DNA of 64,000 bases, taken from Gelria sp. Kuro-4 (lineage in GTDB: Bacteria; Bacillota; DTU030; DUMP01). The notes beneath the pieces are model-generated. The model saw only the letters and a program-made list of their open reading frames with translations, did not search any database and was not told the DNA's origin. Made by a program: the position numbers and the translations under genes. The DNA is taken from assembly GCF_019668485.1 (NCBI RefSeq), contig NZ_AP024619.1:1-64000 (forward strand), given 5' to 3'. Shown piece after piece: positions 49,301 to 57,787 of the stretch; position 1 is the first letter of the stretch, and each line of letters begins with the position of its first letter.

Positions 49301-49857
49301 ACTTCTACCGTAATAAGCTCCTGGTGGCTGTTCCCAACGGCATTAGCAACTACAACGACACGCTCCTTGTTTACGACCTGTCCCATAAAGCCTGGGCTGT
49401 GTGGACTGGGCTTACTCCCGGCTGCTTCAGTGTCTTTTGGGAGTTTGGGCAATGGGTGACGCTGTTTGGTTCTTCTAAATCAGGCAACGTGTTTGAGTTC
49501 GGTTCTTATGAAACTGATGCCGGTACACCTATTCAAGGTCGAATTGTCACAAAACACTTCCCGTTGGTGTCTGAAGAAGTGACAACCCGCCTAAAGTGGG
49601 TGGATGTCTACTTCCAAACCTCCTCAACAAGTGACTCAGACGTAACTGCAAGCTCGCTGGTGGATGGCGCTACTGGCCCCACACGCACGTTTAAGGTACC
49701 CCTATCTTCCAACCCTGGTAGTCTGCCGTTCCGGTTCTACCCACAGGCGTTTGGGCGCACCGTCGGCATGGACATCGCGTGGACAGGGCCTGCTGAGCTT
49801 GAGGGCATGACCTTTGTGTACTTCCCAAGGACAGCACGTCCGCAGAGGGTGATTTAA
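46339..49857 (+). CDS. Giant tail nozzle/stopper-like protein with inserted LamG domains
   Basis: The 1172-residue protein begins SSFAGGLNTSNPVTIADTDL like many podovirus nozzle or stopper proteins (P22 gp10/T7 gp12 type) and resumes that fold at about 790-1172 (SLIVCNGVNFPRKFDGGTTA, LPTSMTLLIVKQHSAYYLQG, LLVYDLSHKAWAVWTGLTPG). In between (about 130-770) lie carbohydrate-binding/jelly-roll modules, including a LamG-like domain (GTLECWIRFDDDIGKLVHAI, TWYFVAFRWSASGTALLVNG, DGLIDDLRISSRARTDAEIS). The inserts would bind cell-surface glycans. GC content alternates sharply within the insert. Confidence 0.75.
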   Translation: MARSPQGYMAKKLSSFAGGLNTSNPVTIADTDLAKATNIEYTTEGRVKVRGGVKKRFSADFASNPVIGIAPYYKADGTTRLVMASGTSLYVDNPHVAFDYDSQTDFKQSGVYTNLDMDSSPGDVRMTEIVLDGFEDGTFDWWTSRDTGWTIDTAVFKTGTRSAKGTGTNQKLVRTFGGNRDAVYVKLACRFAEATVEHYPVKLISPTNTEIQAVVAGADGHFKYWNGTALANFPTDKTYAVDTWYVVEVWTRGGTFWVSIDGQSLTPSGLSLKDSANSAQSQVAKLQVQNAGATAGTMWIDDVEINPIAAVLSRSSVAYKQDGAQVAANVPRYETGKFAQAWWGEEGTTNVVADPSFETGTGWTFGAGGSRISTDHWHGGYCAKSTSNLSEDIQQTNIAVTGGTTHTLSWYGKSDTPGSPAGNGFVHFRLYNSSGVEITTPISGWTYDSGFGYYKIITLQNYWLRDSAQIVLPTNAAKMTLYFSWRSGTNPGTYALYDAIQLEQKPYATSFIDGTRSLETLTIPTAGVLSATQGTLECWIRFDDDIGKLVHAIFDARDTAASVPDYTGPHMFIHEDGKVHFRVGTGSSYYELVGATVLTKGTWYFVAFRWSASGTALLVNGTVEASSTTPPNWVLPAKAYIGCNAYGQFQLDGLIDDLRISSRARTDAEISAAYSSGLPLSWDADTTYLLDFDGDLRLPPDRLGVWTSPVQNATTAQDKSSLTITWQDTVLPNTAVACQVRTSSDGVSWSAWYDQVNGALSAAPAGAYSQVRFILQLLDYAKSPSLHKVTASYEGAPTATLLVGGLGTASHYSFAQLQDSLIVCNGVNFPRKFDGGTTADEIAAAPKAAVACTFKNRVFLAKDATNPSRLWYSGILDLTQWPGYEEVNPNDGDEIMALLPTSMTLLIVKQHSAYYLQGYSPETFQITPAGEGGTISPWGVIWTPYGIFRLDRDGVWATDFRKQILLTEKIQKVWDGLNQRQLDKAALYFYRNKLLVAVPNGISNYNDTLLVYDLSHKAWAVWTGLTPGCFSVFWEFGQWVTLFGSSKSGNVFEFGSYETDAGTPIQGRIVTKHFPLVSEEVTTRLKWVDVYFQTSSTSDSDVTASSLVDGATGPTRTFKVPLSSNPGSLPFRFYPQAFGRTVGMDIAWTGPAELEGMTFVYFPRTARPQRVI

Positions 49858-50405
49858 TGGCTTACGCAGACACACCCCTATTCCTGCTCAAGTCTCCCGA
49901 GATGATACAAATCATCCAGCAGCTTCAATTTGCCGTTAACTTCCTGGATGAGACCAACTTTCCCAACAAAGTAAATGCCGACGCTGTACTCAAAGCAAAC
50001 AGCGCCACAGGGAGCAACCTGCTGATAAACTACTCTACCCCACTTAAAAAGTTGGCCTGGCAGGAGTGGCCGATTCCCTTGGTTATCCCTGTGCAACCCG
50101 CCACAACGACCAGCAGCCTCGATTGTGGCGGGTTTTTCCTTTACGATCCCGCCAAGTTTCCCGGTGGCACTTGGTACTTAGAAGCAGCCATGCAGGTTAC
50201 TTCTGGCGGTACGGCGACCATTGACTTGAAGGCAGGCGTTACTGTGGTCGGTTCGGTGTCGACAACCAATACTACGTGGACGGTGTTGCGTAGTGCGGCG
50301 CTGACCATGCCACAATCTCAAACGGCTTTGACTGTGACACTCAAGAGCAGCAGTTCAAGCTACACGGCCTCCCTGTGGGCGGCTAGGTTGATTTACGTGA
50401 GTTAG
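49857..50405 (+). CDS. Virion structural protein (182 aa)
   Basis: A helical N-terminus (PEMIQIIQQLQFAVNFLDET) precedes a Thr/Ser-rich beta domain (GGTATIDLKAGVTVVGSVST). The start overlaps the nozzle gene's stop. Probably a tail or spike component. Confidence 0.55.
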   Translation: MAYADTPLFLLKSPEMIQIIQQLQFAVNFLDETNFPNKVNADAVLKANSATGSNLLINYSTPLKKLAWQEWPIPLVIPVQPATTTSSLDCGGFFLYDPAKFPGGTWYLEAAMQVTSGGTATIDLKAGVTVVGSVSTTNTTWTVLRSAALTMPQSQTALTVTLKSSSSSYTASLWAARLIYVS

Positions 50406-50408
50406 GAG

Positions 50409-51863
50409 GTGGTCTTGGTGGCTAATGAAAAGCCTTTACGCCAGACGTTGGAAAGCCAGGGATACAGCGTCTACTGGCAAGGGAAAGGCAAACCGATCAA
50501 AGTAAGCAAAGGAAGCCAGACGTTTGAGATCGCGCCATCGGAATATCAAGTTCGCAGCGGGACAGCTTTCGTTTCTCCTGACGTTTTAGGCAGGTTTTCG
50601 GCCAAGGAGACCGCTTCGCCAACACAAACTGCCCCTACTGAGCCGCTATACAAGCAAGTGCCGGGACAAATCCAAAGTGATGTGCAAAAGTATCAAGAGC
50701 AGGAAAGGGCCAATTTTGAACGCTTCCGACAGCAGCAAGAAGATGTCTGGAACCGGTATTATGCGGAGCAGCAACAACGGATCAGTGATTACATGGGGCA
50801 AATGAACCAGCTTATTCAACAGTATAGTGATGCTGGAATTCAAATGCTAAAGCAGTACCAGGAGCAGTATGGGCAGTCCCTGGCCACCCTCAAGCAGTTG
50901 ATGCAGCCCGACCCCACTGTACCGGAAACGGTTAAAGTAGCTCTTGATATGCTGGAAAAGCGCACAGAAGAGAACGCCCGACTTCTCGATGAGGAGATGA
51001 ACCGCCGGGGTAGGTACCAATCCTCCTATGCTATGGACAAACGGCGAGAATTGTACAGTGATCTCACGACTGACCAGCAGCAGATTTTGGCGCAGTGGAT
51101 TGACCAACAACACAAACAAATGACTGACGCCACGCTCCGATATGCGGCGGCGCAGGCCGACTTTGCCCAAAACTACGCCAACCTGTACGGGCAGGTGACG
51201 GCCAAGCCTATAGAAATGGGTATGGGCTTGGCTCAGGAATTACTAAACAGACAGAGTGCTTTGGGAGAGCAGCAATGGCAAATGCGGTCTGGCCTGCTTT
51301 CTCAGCAGCAGGCGATGGAAAGCAATCTAGCACAGGTAGGTCTTAACACCGCTGTTGGTTTGCGGCAGTGGTTGGCTGAACAGGAAGCTGCTGCTCAGAG
51401 GGCGCAAGCGGAGCTTGAAGCACAACGGGCACAGCAGGAATGGGAGCAGCAGAAGTTCTTGGCTAACTTAGCCTTACAGCAAGCGCAGTTACAGGAAACC
51501 CAGCGGCATAACATTGCTATGGAACGCCGCCCTGTCGGTGGGGGCGGTGGGTTGACCGCTTATCAGATGTACCAGATTGCACAAAAGCAAGCAGAACAGC
51601 AAGCTAAGGCAGAGGCGGAAAAGACCTTGAAGAGCACCGCCGCCCGGGCGGGGACTGACCTAACCACAGCAGGATACATCCTTAATTTGTCTGCCTTAAA
51701 AGACAACGCTGTCGCAGTACGTCGGCAAATTGAAGCCGACATGAAAGACCCTGCAAAAGCTTCTGTTGATTGGAACAAAGTAATACAGGAAGCAGACAAA
51801 TGGTATCCTTGGCCGTTGGTGTCTAGTTTGATTCCAGGGCAAGTAATCCGTCAAGCTCCTTAA
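50409..51863 (+). CDS. Internal virion (ejection) protein candidate, coiled-coil (484 aa)
   Basis: An N-terminal domain of about 65 residues (LRQTLESQGYSVYWQGKGKP, FEIAPSEYQVRSGTAFVSPD) resembles the stalk domain found in copper amine oxidase-like proteins. The rest is a very long Gln/Glu/Arg-rich coiled coil (about 95-425). Large coiled-coil proteins downstream of the nozzle in podoviruses are ejected with the DNA. Function inferred. Confidence 0.55.
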   Translation: MVLVANEKPLRQTLESQGYSVYWQGKGKPIKVSKGSQTFEIAPSEYQVRSGTAFVSPDVLGRFSAKETASPTQTAPTEPLYKQVPGQIQSDVQKYQEQERANFERFRQQQEDVWNRYYAEQQQRISDYMGQMNQLIQQYSDAGIQMLKQYQEQYGQSLATLKQLMQPDPTVPETVKVALDMLEKRTEENARLLDEEMNRRGRYQSSYAMDKRRELYSDLTTDQQQILAQWIDQQHKQMTDATLRYAAAQADFAQNYANLYGQVTAKPIEMGMGLAQELLNRQSALGEQQWQMRSGLLSQQQAMESNLAQVGLNTAVGLRQWLAEQEAAAQRAQAELEAQRAQQEWEQQKFLANLALQQAQLQETQRHNIAMERRPVGGGGGLTAYQMYQIAQKQAEQQAKAEAEKTLKSTAARAGTDLTTAGYILNLSALKDNAVAVRRQIEADMKDPAKASVDWNKVIQEADKWYPWPLVSSLIPGQVIRQAP

Positions 51864-51876
51864 GGGGTGAGTTGTT

Positions 51877-54800
51877 GTGGTTGACTATTTCAAGCTGGCA
51901 CAGGACTTGACTCAGGCTTCAGGCGGGGTTGACTATTTCAAGCTGGCGCAGGAAATGGCAGGAAGGACTAAAGTAGCTGCACCAAAGAAAACTCCCTACG
52001 AAGCTGCTCAAACGGAGATTGGACACAACATTGCTCGGTTGCAGGCTGTCGGTGCCCCTGTGCCTAATCCCCCTACTCACCCCAACTTCCTAACCCGTGT
52101 GTTCGACATTCTTGACCGCCCTGGTGCGGCTGTGCGAGGGGCAGTAAAGGCTATATTATCGCCAGAAAGTGAGTCTGTTTTGGGAGAGGCTTGGAAGGGC
52201 CTTACCGGGCAGGCCAAGGTAAGCGGCGCAGACGTATTAAAGGAGGCCGGTATTGAGCCTAAGAATAAGGTCTTAAATTGGCTTACTTCCTTAGCAACAG
52301 AGATTGTGCTAGACCCAACAACTTACCTCACTCTTGGTGCGACGACTTTGGCGAAGAAGGCCGGACAGGAATCGGCAGAGCAAATCGCTAAGCGGATTAT
52401 TCCTGAAATAGCTAAGGAAACCGGCAAGACTATTAGTGAAAGCAGCGCCAAACTTCTAGCTGAAAACGCCCTCAAGGGGCAAATTCCTATCGGTAAGCTG
52501 GGTGCAGCCGTCCAACGGGCGCTCGGCTTCGCGGTGGAAAAGACGGCCCTTCCTGCTGGCCTGCGTCCTTTGGAACAGGCCCTGGCTCTACGAGAGGCTG
52601 GTGCTCTTACTGGGATTACTTACCCGTCCGCTAAGGCCGCCGTCCGTGCGCTTGAAAGCCGCATTGCGAAAGGACAACTTCCCGACATCGCCCGAGGAAT
52701 TCTTGAACGCTTAACCAAGGAAGGTGCCGAGCGCAGTGCCTACAAGGTGGTCGGCGAGGTGCCGCGCTACACCGCAGAGTTTGGCTCCATTATGGGCTTC
52801 ACCAAACCTGTAGCTTCTGTGGATATTACCCGCTTGGTTAATTCGTTACGCAGCGGGGCAGCACGTGTTGCAGGTAAACCTGGGGAGGCGGTGGCAGACT
52901 TCCTTGGCCGAGCATTCATACGTGACTACACTCCACAGGCGTTCAAAGGCGTGGAACGTGCGGGAATTGTTCAGGCCAAAAAAGCTATTGCCAAGGCTGA
53001 AACAGAGGCTCCGGCCGCAGCAGGTGTGACTTTGCAACGTACACTCGCCGATTGGCAGCGTAAGGGCCTTCCTCAGACAGCCCGCGAAAGTGCCTCCTAC
53101 GTTTTGGAGGAGGGCATGACCAAGCCGGCGCGCCTGCTGCGTGTGACACAGGACAAAATCAACCGAACGATGGATGAAATAGTTCATCTTGCTCAGCAGG
53201 ATGTAATTCCACAAAAAGAATTTGCTAAGAAATGGAAGCAGATAGATAAGCTGCGGACAACTCTTCAGAACGCTCAAGCAGAGTTAACTGCCCAGCGCGA
53301 ACGGCTTTTCGGGGCACTGGGAATTACTAAGGATACAAAGACAGCATCGCGAATTGCCAACCAGCTTTACCGCCGCGATCTAGAGCTGTTGCAACAAGAG
53401 CACGTGCCTATCAACGTGGTGCAGTTCTATACCTCACACATCTTCAAAGACCCGCCGGAGAAGGTTAAGGCGGTGCTAGAAAAGTACGCCGCATCTAAGG
53501 GTATTAGCGCTGCCCACCCATTCTTCCTCAAACACCGCGCTTTCAAAAACCTGACTATTGAGGACTTGGAAGCTCTTGGCCTGCATCCCGTCAAAGATGT
53601 GGCGGTGCAGACGGCAATTCACCGGGCGCTTACAGACCAGCTTCTGACCATAAACAAAATGGGTCGGGAGCTACGCGCTCTCGGCCCGGATGTAATCCGT
53701 CCAGCTAAAGCAGCCCCTCCCGGCTGGTTTGTTATTCGTGACACTACTGTGCCTAGCCTCAAAGACATGGCCGTCCACCCGGAAGTGGCTACCAGCCTGC
53801 AAAGGTTATACAATGTGGTGCGTACCCCCGATGTGACTTCCAAAGCATTTGAGGACGCCTATTCCCGTGCAATGCGGAACCTCAAAGCCCTAATGACTGC
53901 TTGGAATCCGCGTTTTCACATTGTCAACGGCATCGGTGGCGCATTTTTTAACTTCATTGACGGCGTTCCTCCAAAAACCTACGACGAAGCCCGCCGCCTG
54001 TTTCAAGGAACGGCCAAAGAAGCTGTCATTCAAGGTAAGCGTATCTCCCGTCAAACCCTCCTTGACCTCTTCAACCGTCACGGTTTGGCGGGGCAGGGAG
54101 CTTTCCGGCAGGCCGCTACAACCCGCTCTTTGTTGGAGGAGGCTACGCAAACCGCTGCAAAGATTGGCCTCTCTGCGGAAGGGGCACCTACTGCGTGGCA
54201 GCGTTTTACTGGTGTTCCCCGTGCCGTAGGTGAAGCCACCGATACCTACATGCGCTTCACCAACTTCCTAGCTCAGTTGAAGCGGGGCCTTTCTCCAGAC
54301 GCCGCCGCCGCTCATGTTAAGGCTATTCACTATGATTACGGTGCACTCACCCCATTTGAACAAAAGCTCAGTCACTACCTCATCCCATTCTACGCATGGG
54401 TACGGTTCAACACCCCGGCTATGTTGAAGCTCTTAGCTACTCGGCCCGGCATCTACATGGCAGCACGACACACCGTGGAAACCGCTAAAGAAGCGCAGGG
54501 GATTAAAGACGAAGACGTGCCGACGTGGCTGCGTGACTTGATGGCTGTGCCTATTGGCAAAGACGCTAGGGGCAACTACATTTTCTTCAACCCATCATTA
54601 CCAATCACCGATCTTGCACGTATTCCTGACTTTGGCGATCCTGGGTCTGGAATGCGTGAGCTTGGCGGCCTAATTAACCCGGTGCTTACGATGATCCCAC
54701 AGTTGGCTACAAACCGCAGTATGTTTTACGGAGGACCAATCAGCCGCTATGAGGCTGTACCAATGGAACGGCTGAAGGATTCAATCAATTTTGCTCTTAG

Positions 54801-55050
54801 CCAAATTGGCCCAGCACGTGAAATTATGGCTGCACGGCGGTATGCAAAAGAAACTCCAGAGAAACCGCTAACCACCAAGCGAATCCCAGGTTTGGGCAGC
54901 CTAATCACCACTGTAAACCCACAAGGGATGCAGCAAGGTAGGACGTTTGAGTACCGTGATTTGCTACGGCAGTGGATAGAACTGCAAAAGGCACGGGGAC
55001 TGCCCGTGCCTGATTGGAACGAGCTAAAGAAGGCACAAGGACAACGTTAG
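51877..55050 (+). CDS. Large internal virion/ejection protein candidate (1057 aa)
   Basis: The N-terminus repeats VDYFKLAQ twice (residues 2-9 and 18-25). The remainder is Ala-rich and helical with a hydrophobic stretch (WLTSLATEIVLDPTTYLTLG) and FHIVNGIGGAFFNFIDGVPP. Size, location and composition fit T7 gp16/P22 gp16-like ejection proteins, though no lytic transglycosylase motif is seen. It ends the late structural operon and its stop overlaps a convergent gene. Confidence 0.6.
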   Translation: MVDYFKLAQDLTQASGGVDYFKLAQEMAGRTKVAAPKKTPYEAAQTEIGHNIARLQAVGAPVPNPPTHPNFLTRVFDILDRPGAAVRGAVKAILSPESESVLGEAWKGLTGQAKVSGADVLKEAGIEPKNKVLNWLTSLATEIVLDPTTYLTLGATTLAKKAGQESAEQIAKRIIPEIAKETGKTISESSAKLLAENALKGQIPIGKLGAAVQRALGFAVEKTALPAGLRPLEQALALREAGALTGITYPSAKAAVRALESRIAKGQLPDIARGILERLTKEGAERSAYKVVGEVPRYTAEFGSIMGFTKPVASVDITRLVNSLRSGAARVAGKPGEAVADFLGRAFIRDYTPQAFKGVERAGIVQAKKAIAKAETEAPAAAGVTLQRTLADWQRKGLPQTARESASYVLEEGMTKPARLLRVTQDKINRTMDEIVHLAQQDVIPQKEFAKKWKQIDKLRTTLQNAQAELTAQRERLFGALGITKDTKTASRIANQLYRRDLELLQQEHVPINVVQFYTSHIFKDPPEKVKAVLEKYAASKGISAAHPFFLKHRAFKNLTIEDLEALGLHPVKDVAVQTAIHRALTDQLLTINKMGRELRALGPDVIRPAKAAPPGWFVIRDTTVPSLKDMAVHPEVATSLQRLYNVVRTPDVTSKAFEDAYSRAMRNLKALMTAWNPRFHIVNGIGGAFFNFIDGVPPKTYDEARRLFQGTAKEAVIQGKRISRQTLLDLFNRHGLAGQGAFRQAATTRSLLEEATQTAAKIGLSAEGAPTAWQRFTGVPRAVGEATDTYMRFTNFLAQLKRGLSPDAAAAHVKAIHYDYGALTPFEQKLSHYLIPFYAWVRFNTPAMLKLLATRPGIYMAARHTVETAKEAQGIKDEDVPTWLRDLMAVPIGKDARGNYIFFNPSLPITDLARIPDFGDPGSGMRELGGLINPVLTMIPQLATNRSMFYGGPISRYEAVPMERLKDSINFALSQIGPAREIMAARRYAKETPEKPLTTKRIPGLGSLITTVNPQGMQQGRTFEYRDLLRQWIELQKARGLPVPDWNELKKAQGQR

Positions 55051-55232
55051 TTATTCATGTGAAAAAGCAAAGCTATGAGTAGCCCTGTGCAGACGAGAAG
55101 CAACAGTCTTACCATCATTTCCGAGGTCTTTTGGTCTTCCGAAAGTCCCTCCAATCCTTCAGGATTGGTGAGAAAGCCAATAGAAAACCAGCCTATGACC
55201 ACCACCGCCAAGATGGTAAAGAAAACTTGCAC
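55047..55232 (-). CDS. Small membrane protein (61 aa), antisense to the late operon
   Basis: Two predicted membrane helices (VFFTILAVVVIGWFSIGFL; LLLLVCTGLLIALLFHM) with a short loop. GTG 55232 has AAAGGAGG upstream. It is convergent with the ejection protein gene and lies just downstream of the secreted zincin gene, perhaps one small morphon operon. Confidence 0.6.
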   Translation of the reverse strand: MQVFFTILAVVVIGWFSIGFLTNPEGLEGLSEDQKTSEMMVRLLLLVCTGLLIALLFHMNN

Positions 55233-55255
55233 GGTTTCTCCTCCTTTCCTTTACT

Positions 55256-55999
55256 TCATGGATTGATGTACTTCTTCACTTGTTGTTGCATAAACGTTAT
55301 TTGCTGCCTTGGTGCTCCTACCTTACGTGCAATTCGTAGCTCCACCAAGTAACAAATAGCCTCTCGGTCGTTTTCGGAAACAACGTCATGAAGCCCTATG
55401 CTATGCAATTGTATATGTGCTGCTTCGTGTGCTAACAATGCCGCATAGAGTGCCGTTACTTCCTGTGATGTGTAGCCCTTACACACTTCATAGAAGGTTT
55501 TTCGATCAAATTGGACACCGGCCAAACCGCTAGAAGCAGCCGAACCATTGTTTAAGTCTGCCATGATGATAGTTGGAACAAAAGCTTCGACGTTGAGAAA
55601 GGTGTGATAGTCGTTCTTTGCTAATAATGTTAATGCCTGCTGTATTACCCCCACAAAATCTTTGGGGCCGTTTATCAATGGCTCTTTTATGTTTTCGCTC
55701 CATCGGTTGACTGCCCCTTGTGCAAACGCGGGTATTTGTTGTGGTTGGGGGGTTTGGATAATTGATTTGGTGATTGTCACCGTGTTTGTGACAGCATTCC
55801 AATTGACCTGACAACCCAAAGCTTCACTGACCGCACGCAGTGGCACCAAGACGGTTCCGTTAATTTCTTGAGGTGGTACCGAGCTTTGGAGGGGCACACC
55901 ATTGACTAGAATGGTGATGCCCCTCCCGGCGTATGCTAGGCTACTTGCAAACACCAAAACCAGAACAAGGATGGTGATAGCTAGGGACTTTCTCTTCAT
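55256..55999 (-). CDS. Secreted zincin-like metallopeptidase with a stalk (copper amine oxidase N-terminal) domain
   Basis: A signal peptide (KRKSLAITILVLVLVFASSLA, in two parts: basic start and hydrophobic core, cleavage near AYA) is followed by a stalk domain (ITILVNGVPL ... VLVPLRAVSEALGCQVNW). The C-terminal half has LLAHEAAHIQLHSIG, an HExxH zinc motif (HEAAH, about residues 191-195). ATG 55999 follows GGAGGAG. It is transcribed against the late genes, so it may be expressed from the lysogen as a cargo (morphon) gene acting outside the host cell. Peptidase activity is inferred from the motif. Confidence 0.7.
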   Translation of the reverse strand: MKRKSLAITILVLVLVFASSLAYAGRGITILVNGVPLQSSVPPQEINGTVLVPLRAVSEALGCQVNWNAVTNTVTITKSIIQTPQPQQIPAFAQGAVNRWSENIKEPLINGPKDFVGVIQQALTLLAKNDYHTFLNVEAFVPTIIMADLNNGSAASSGLAGVQFDRKTFYEVCKGYTSQEVTALYAALLAHEAAHIQLHSIGLHDVVSENDREAICYLVELRIARKVGAPRQQITFMQQQVKKYINP

Positions 56000-56041
56000 T
56001 AAAAACACTCCTCCTTTAATGATTAGCTCGGGGGTGGTAAT

Positions 56042-57349
56042 GTGAGGTTGTACACGCCTGATGCAACACGGAAGCTCCTGAGACCGACGTTAGACCGCTG
56101 TGGTTATATCCTGGATTATGAAGGGCAAACCACAGCTTTGGTTGCAGCACCGCCGCATTGGGGTACAGTTTCGGTTACGGACGTGCTCAAGGCTCTGGCG
56201 GCCTTAAATGAGCAGTTCCCATTGGGTTGGCTAAAGGATTTCCCAGTGTTCATCACCGACCTTCAATACATGTACTACGACGGGCGTACCTGGAGTGACA
56301 CCGGTACGGTTGCCAAGACCTACCCACAGTATATCATCATTTGCGCCCAGGCCGATTTTGATGAACCTCGGGCGGCGATGGTGATTACCCATGAGCTTGG
56401 ACACGCTGTGATGCTTCACCTCACAGACAGCAAGGAGTTTTATGGTAAAGAAACGCCGATGCTGGCTGCCTACAGAAAGCTGCGTAACCTTGGGCCGGAG
56501 ATAAACTACGGCTGGGCATGGGAAGATCAGCTATATGAAGTCTTTGCCGAGGACTTTAGATGGTTGTTTGGAAGTTCGACAGCTAAGCTGGAGCGTTTCC
56601 GAACAATGGATGAGGCCGTTGATCCGAAACCGCCTAGTGAAGAAATTCGCAGGTGGTTTCTTGATTTGATCCCCAAACCTGTGCCGGAGTTTCATGTTCA
56701 GGTTATCACAGGAAAGGAGGAATCGCAGGAAATGCGTCCCGGAGAATTCATTGACTTAGTTAAACTGGGGGCCATTGAAAGCTACAGAAAGTACGGCATT
56801 CTACCCTCAATTACCATTGCTCAGGCAGCTTTGGAGTCTGGTTGGGGTAAAGCTCATATCCAGTATAACCTTTTCGGAATCAAATGGACAGAAGGTTGCG
56901 GGTATGCCAAGGTTGCCAAAACCACTACGGAGTACGTTAACGGCGTAGCCAAGACAGTGACGGCGTATTTCCGAGGATATAAAGACTTCAACGAAAGCAT
57001 CCTCGATCATGCAAAGCTGCTGGCCTCCCCCCGATACTTGAAAGTGCGACAAGCCAAGAACTACCAGGAGGCAGCCAGAGCATTACAAGAGTGTGGTTAC
57101 GCAACCGATCCCGAGTACGCAGATAAGCTGGTTTCCATAATCACTGCTCATGCTTTGTGGGGCATTGATAAGGAGGTATCAGACGTGTTCAGGGACATCG
57201 AAGGTCATTGGGCTAAGGCCGACATCGAGGCAGTTGCCAAAGCCGGTCTCATGAGTGGCTACCCGGACGGACGTTTCGGCCCGGATGAACCCGTTACCCG
57301 TGCTCAGTTGGCGGCAGTAGTGAACAGGTTGCTTAAAAGGGAGGGATAA
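56042..57349 (+). CDS. Modular lysin: zincin-like domain, glucosaminidase, SLH domain
   Basis: Three modules in 435 residues. First, a zincin-like domain with VITHELGHAVMLH (HELGH, 117-121) and a downstream EVFAED that can supply the third ligand. Second, a FlgJ/LytF-type glucosaminidase: GILPSITIAQAALESGWGKA (catalytic Glu265), YNLFGIKWTEGC, then a YATDPEYADKLVSII helix. Third, one SLH repeat: VFRDIEGHWAKADIEAVAKA, GLMSGYPDGRFGPDEPVTRA. SLH domains bind pyruvylated cell-wall polymers, so the lysin should target S-layer-bearing walls. The holin follows three bases downstream. Confidence 0.85.
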   Translation: MRLYTPDATRKLLRPTLDRCGYILDYEGQTTALVAAPPHWGTVSVTDVLKALAALNEQFPLGWLKDFPVFITDLQYMYYDGRTWSDTGTVAKTYPQYIIICAQADFDEPRAAMVITHELGHAVMLHLTDSKEFYGKETPMLAAYRKLRNLGPEINYGWAWEDQLYEVFAEDFRWLFGSSTAKLERFRTMDEAVDPKPPSEEIRRWFLDLIPKPVPEFHVQVITGKEESQEMRPGEFIDLVKLGAIESYRKYGILPSITIAQAALESGWGKAHIQYNLFGIKWTEGCGYAKVAKTTTEYVNGVAKTVTAYFRGYKDFNESILDHAKLLASPRYLKVRQAKNYQEAARALQECGYATDPEYADKLVSIITAHALWGIDKEVSDVFRDIEGHWAKADIEAVAKAGLMSGYPDGRFGPDEPVTRAQLAAVVNRLLKREG

Positions 57350-57352
57350 ACC

Positions 57353-57757
57353 GTGACGCTTGCTGATTTCAAGGCTGCTGTAGGAGTTGTCGGTGGAGTT
57401 ATAGTTTACTATCTGGGAGGGTGGGACATAGCTTTGTACGCGCTTCTTATGGTAATGGTACTTGACTACCTTACAGGCGTAAGCAAAGCTGTGTACCTGG
57501 GCAAACTCAACAGCTATATCGGCTTTAAGGGCATTACCAAAAAGGTCGCTTACCTGTTTCTTGTAGCTTTGGCAGCACAGGTCGATCTCATTACAGGGGC
57601 GACCGGAGCGGTGAGAAGCATCGTTATCATGTTCTTGTTTGCTAACGAAGGATTGTCTATAGTGGAAAATCTAGCCGAGATGGAAGTACCAATTCCAGAT
57701 ACTATCCGCAACGCATTAGAGGTATTAAAGGCTAAGGACAAGAACGGGGGTAAATAA
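57353..57757 (+). CDS. Holin (phage holin family 4 / TcdE-like)
   Basis: Three to four membrane helices with the conserved DIALYALLMVMVLDYLTGVSKAVY and KKVAYLFLVALAAQVD segments of the TcdE/holin-4 family, in the 134-residue size range. It forms membrane holes that time lysis. A terminator follows directly. Confidence 0.9.
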   Translation: MTLADFKAAVGVVGGVIVYYLGGWDIALYALLMVMVLDYLTGVSKAVYLGKLNSYIGFKGITKKVAYLFLVALAAQVDLITGATGAVRSIVIMFLFANEGLSIVENLAEMEVPIPDTIRNALEVLKAKDKNGGK

Positions 57758-57768
57758 CCCCCGTTTTT
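57743..57768 (+). terminator. Terminator after the holin gene
   Basis: AACGGGGG and CCCCCGTT flank TAAATAA (which holds the stop codon) and are followed by TTT. Confidence 0.85.
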
Positions 57769-57787
57769 CTCATTAGGGGGTATAACG

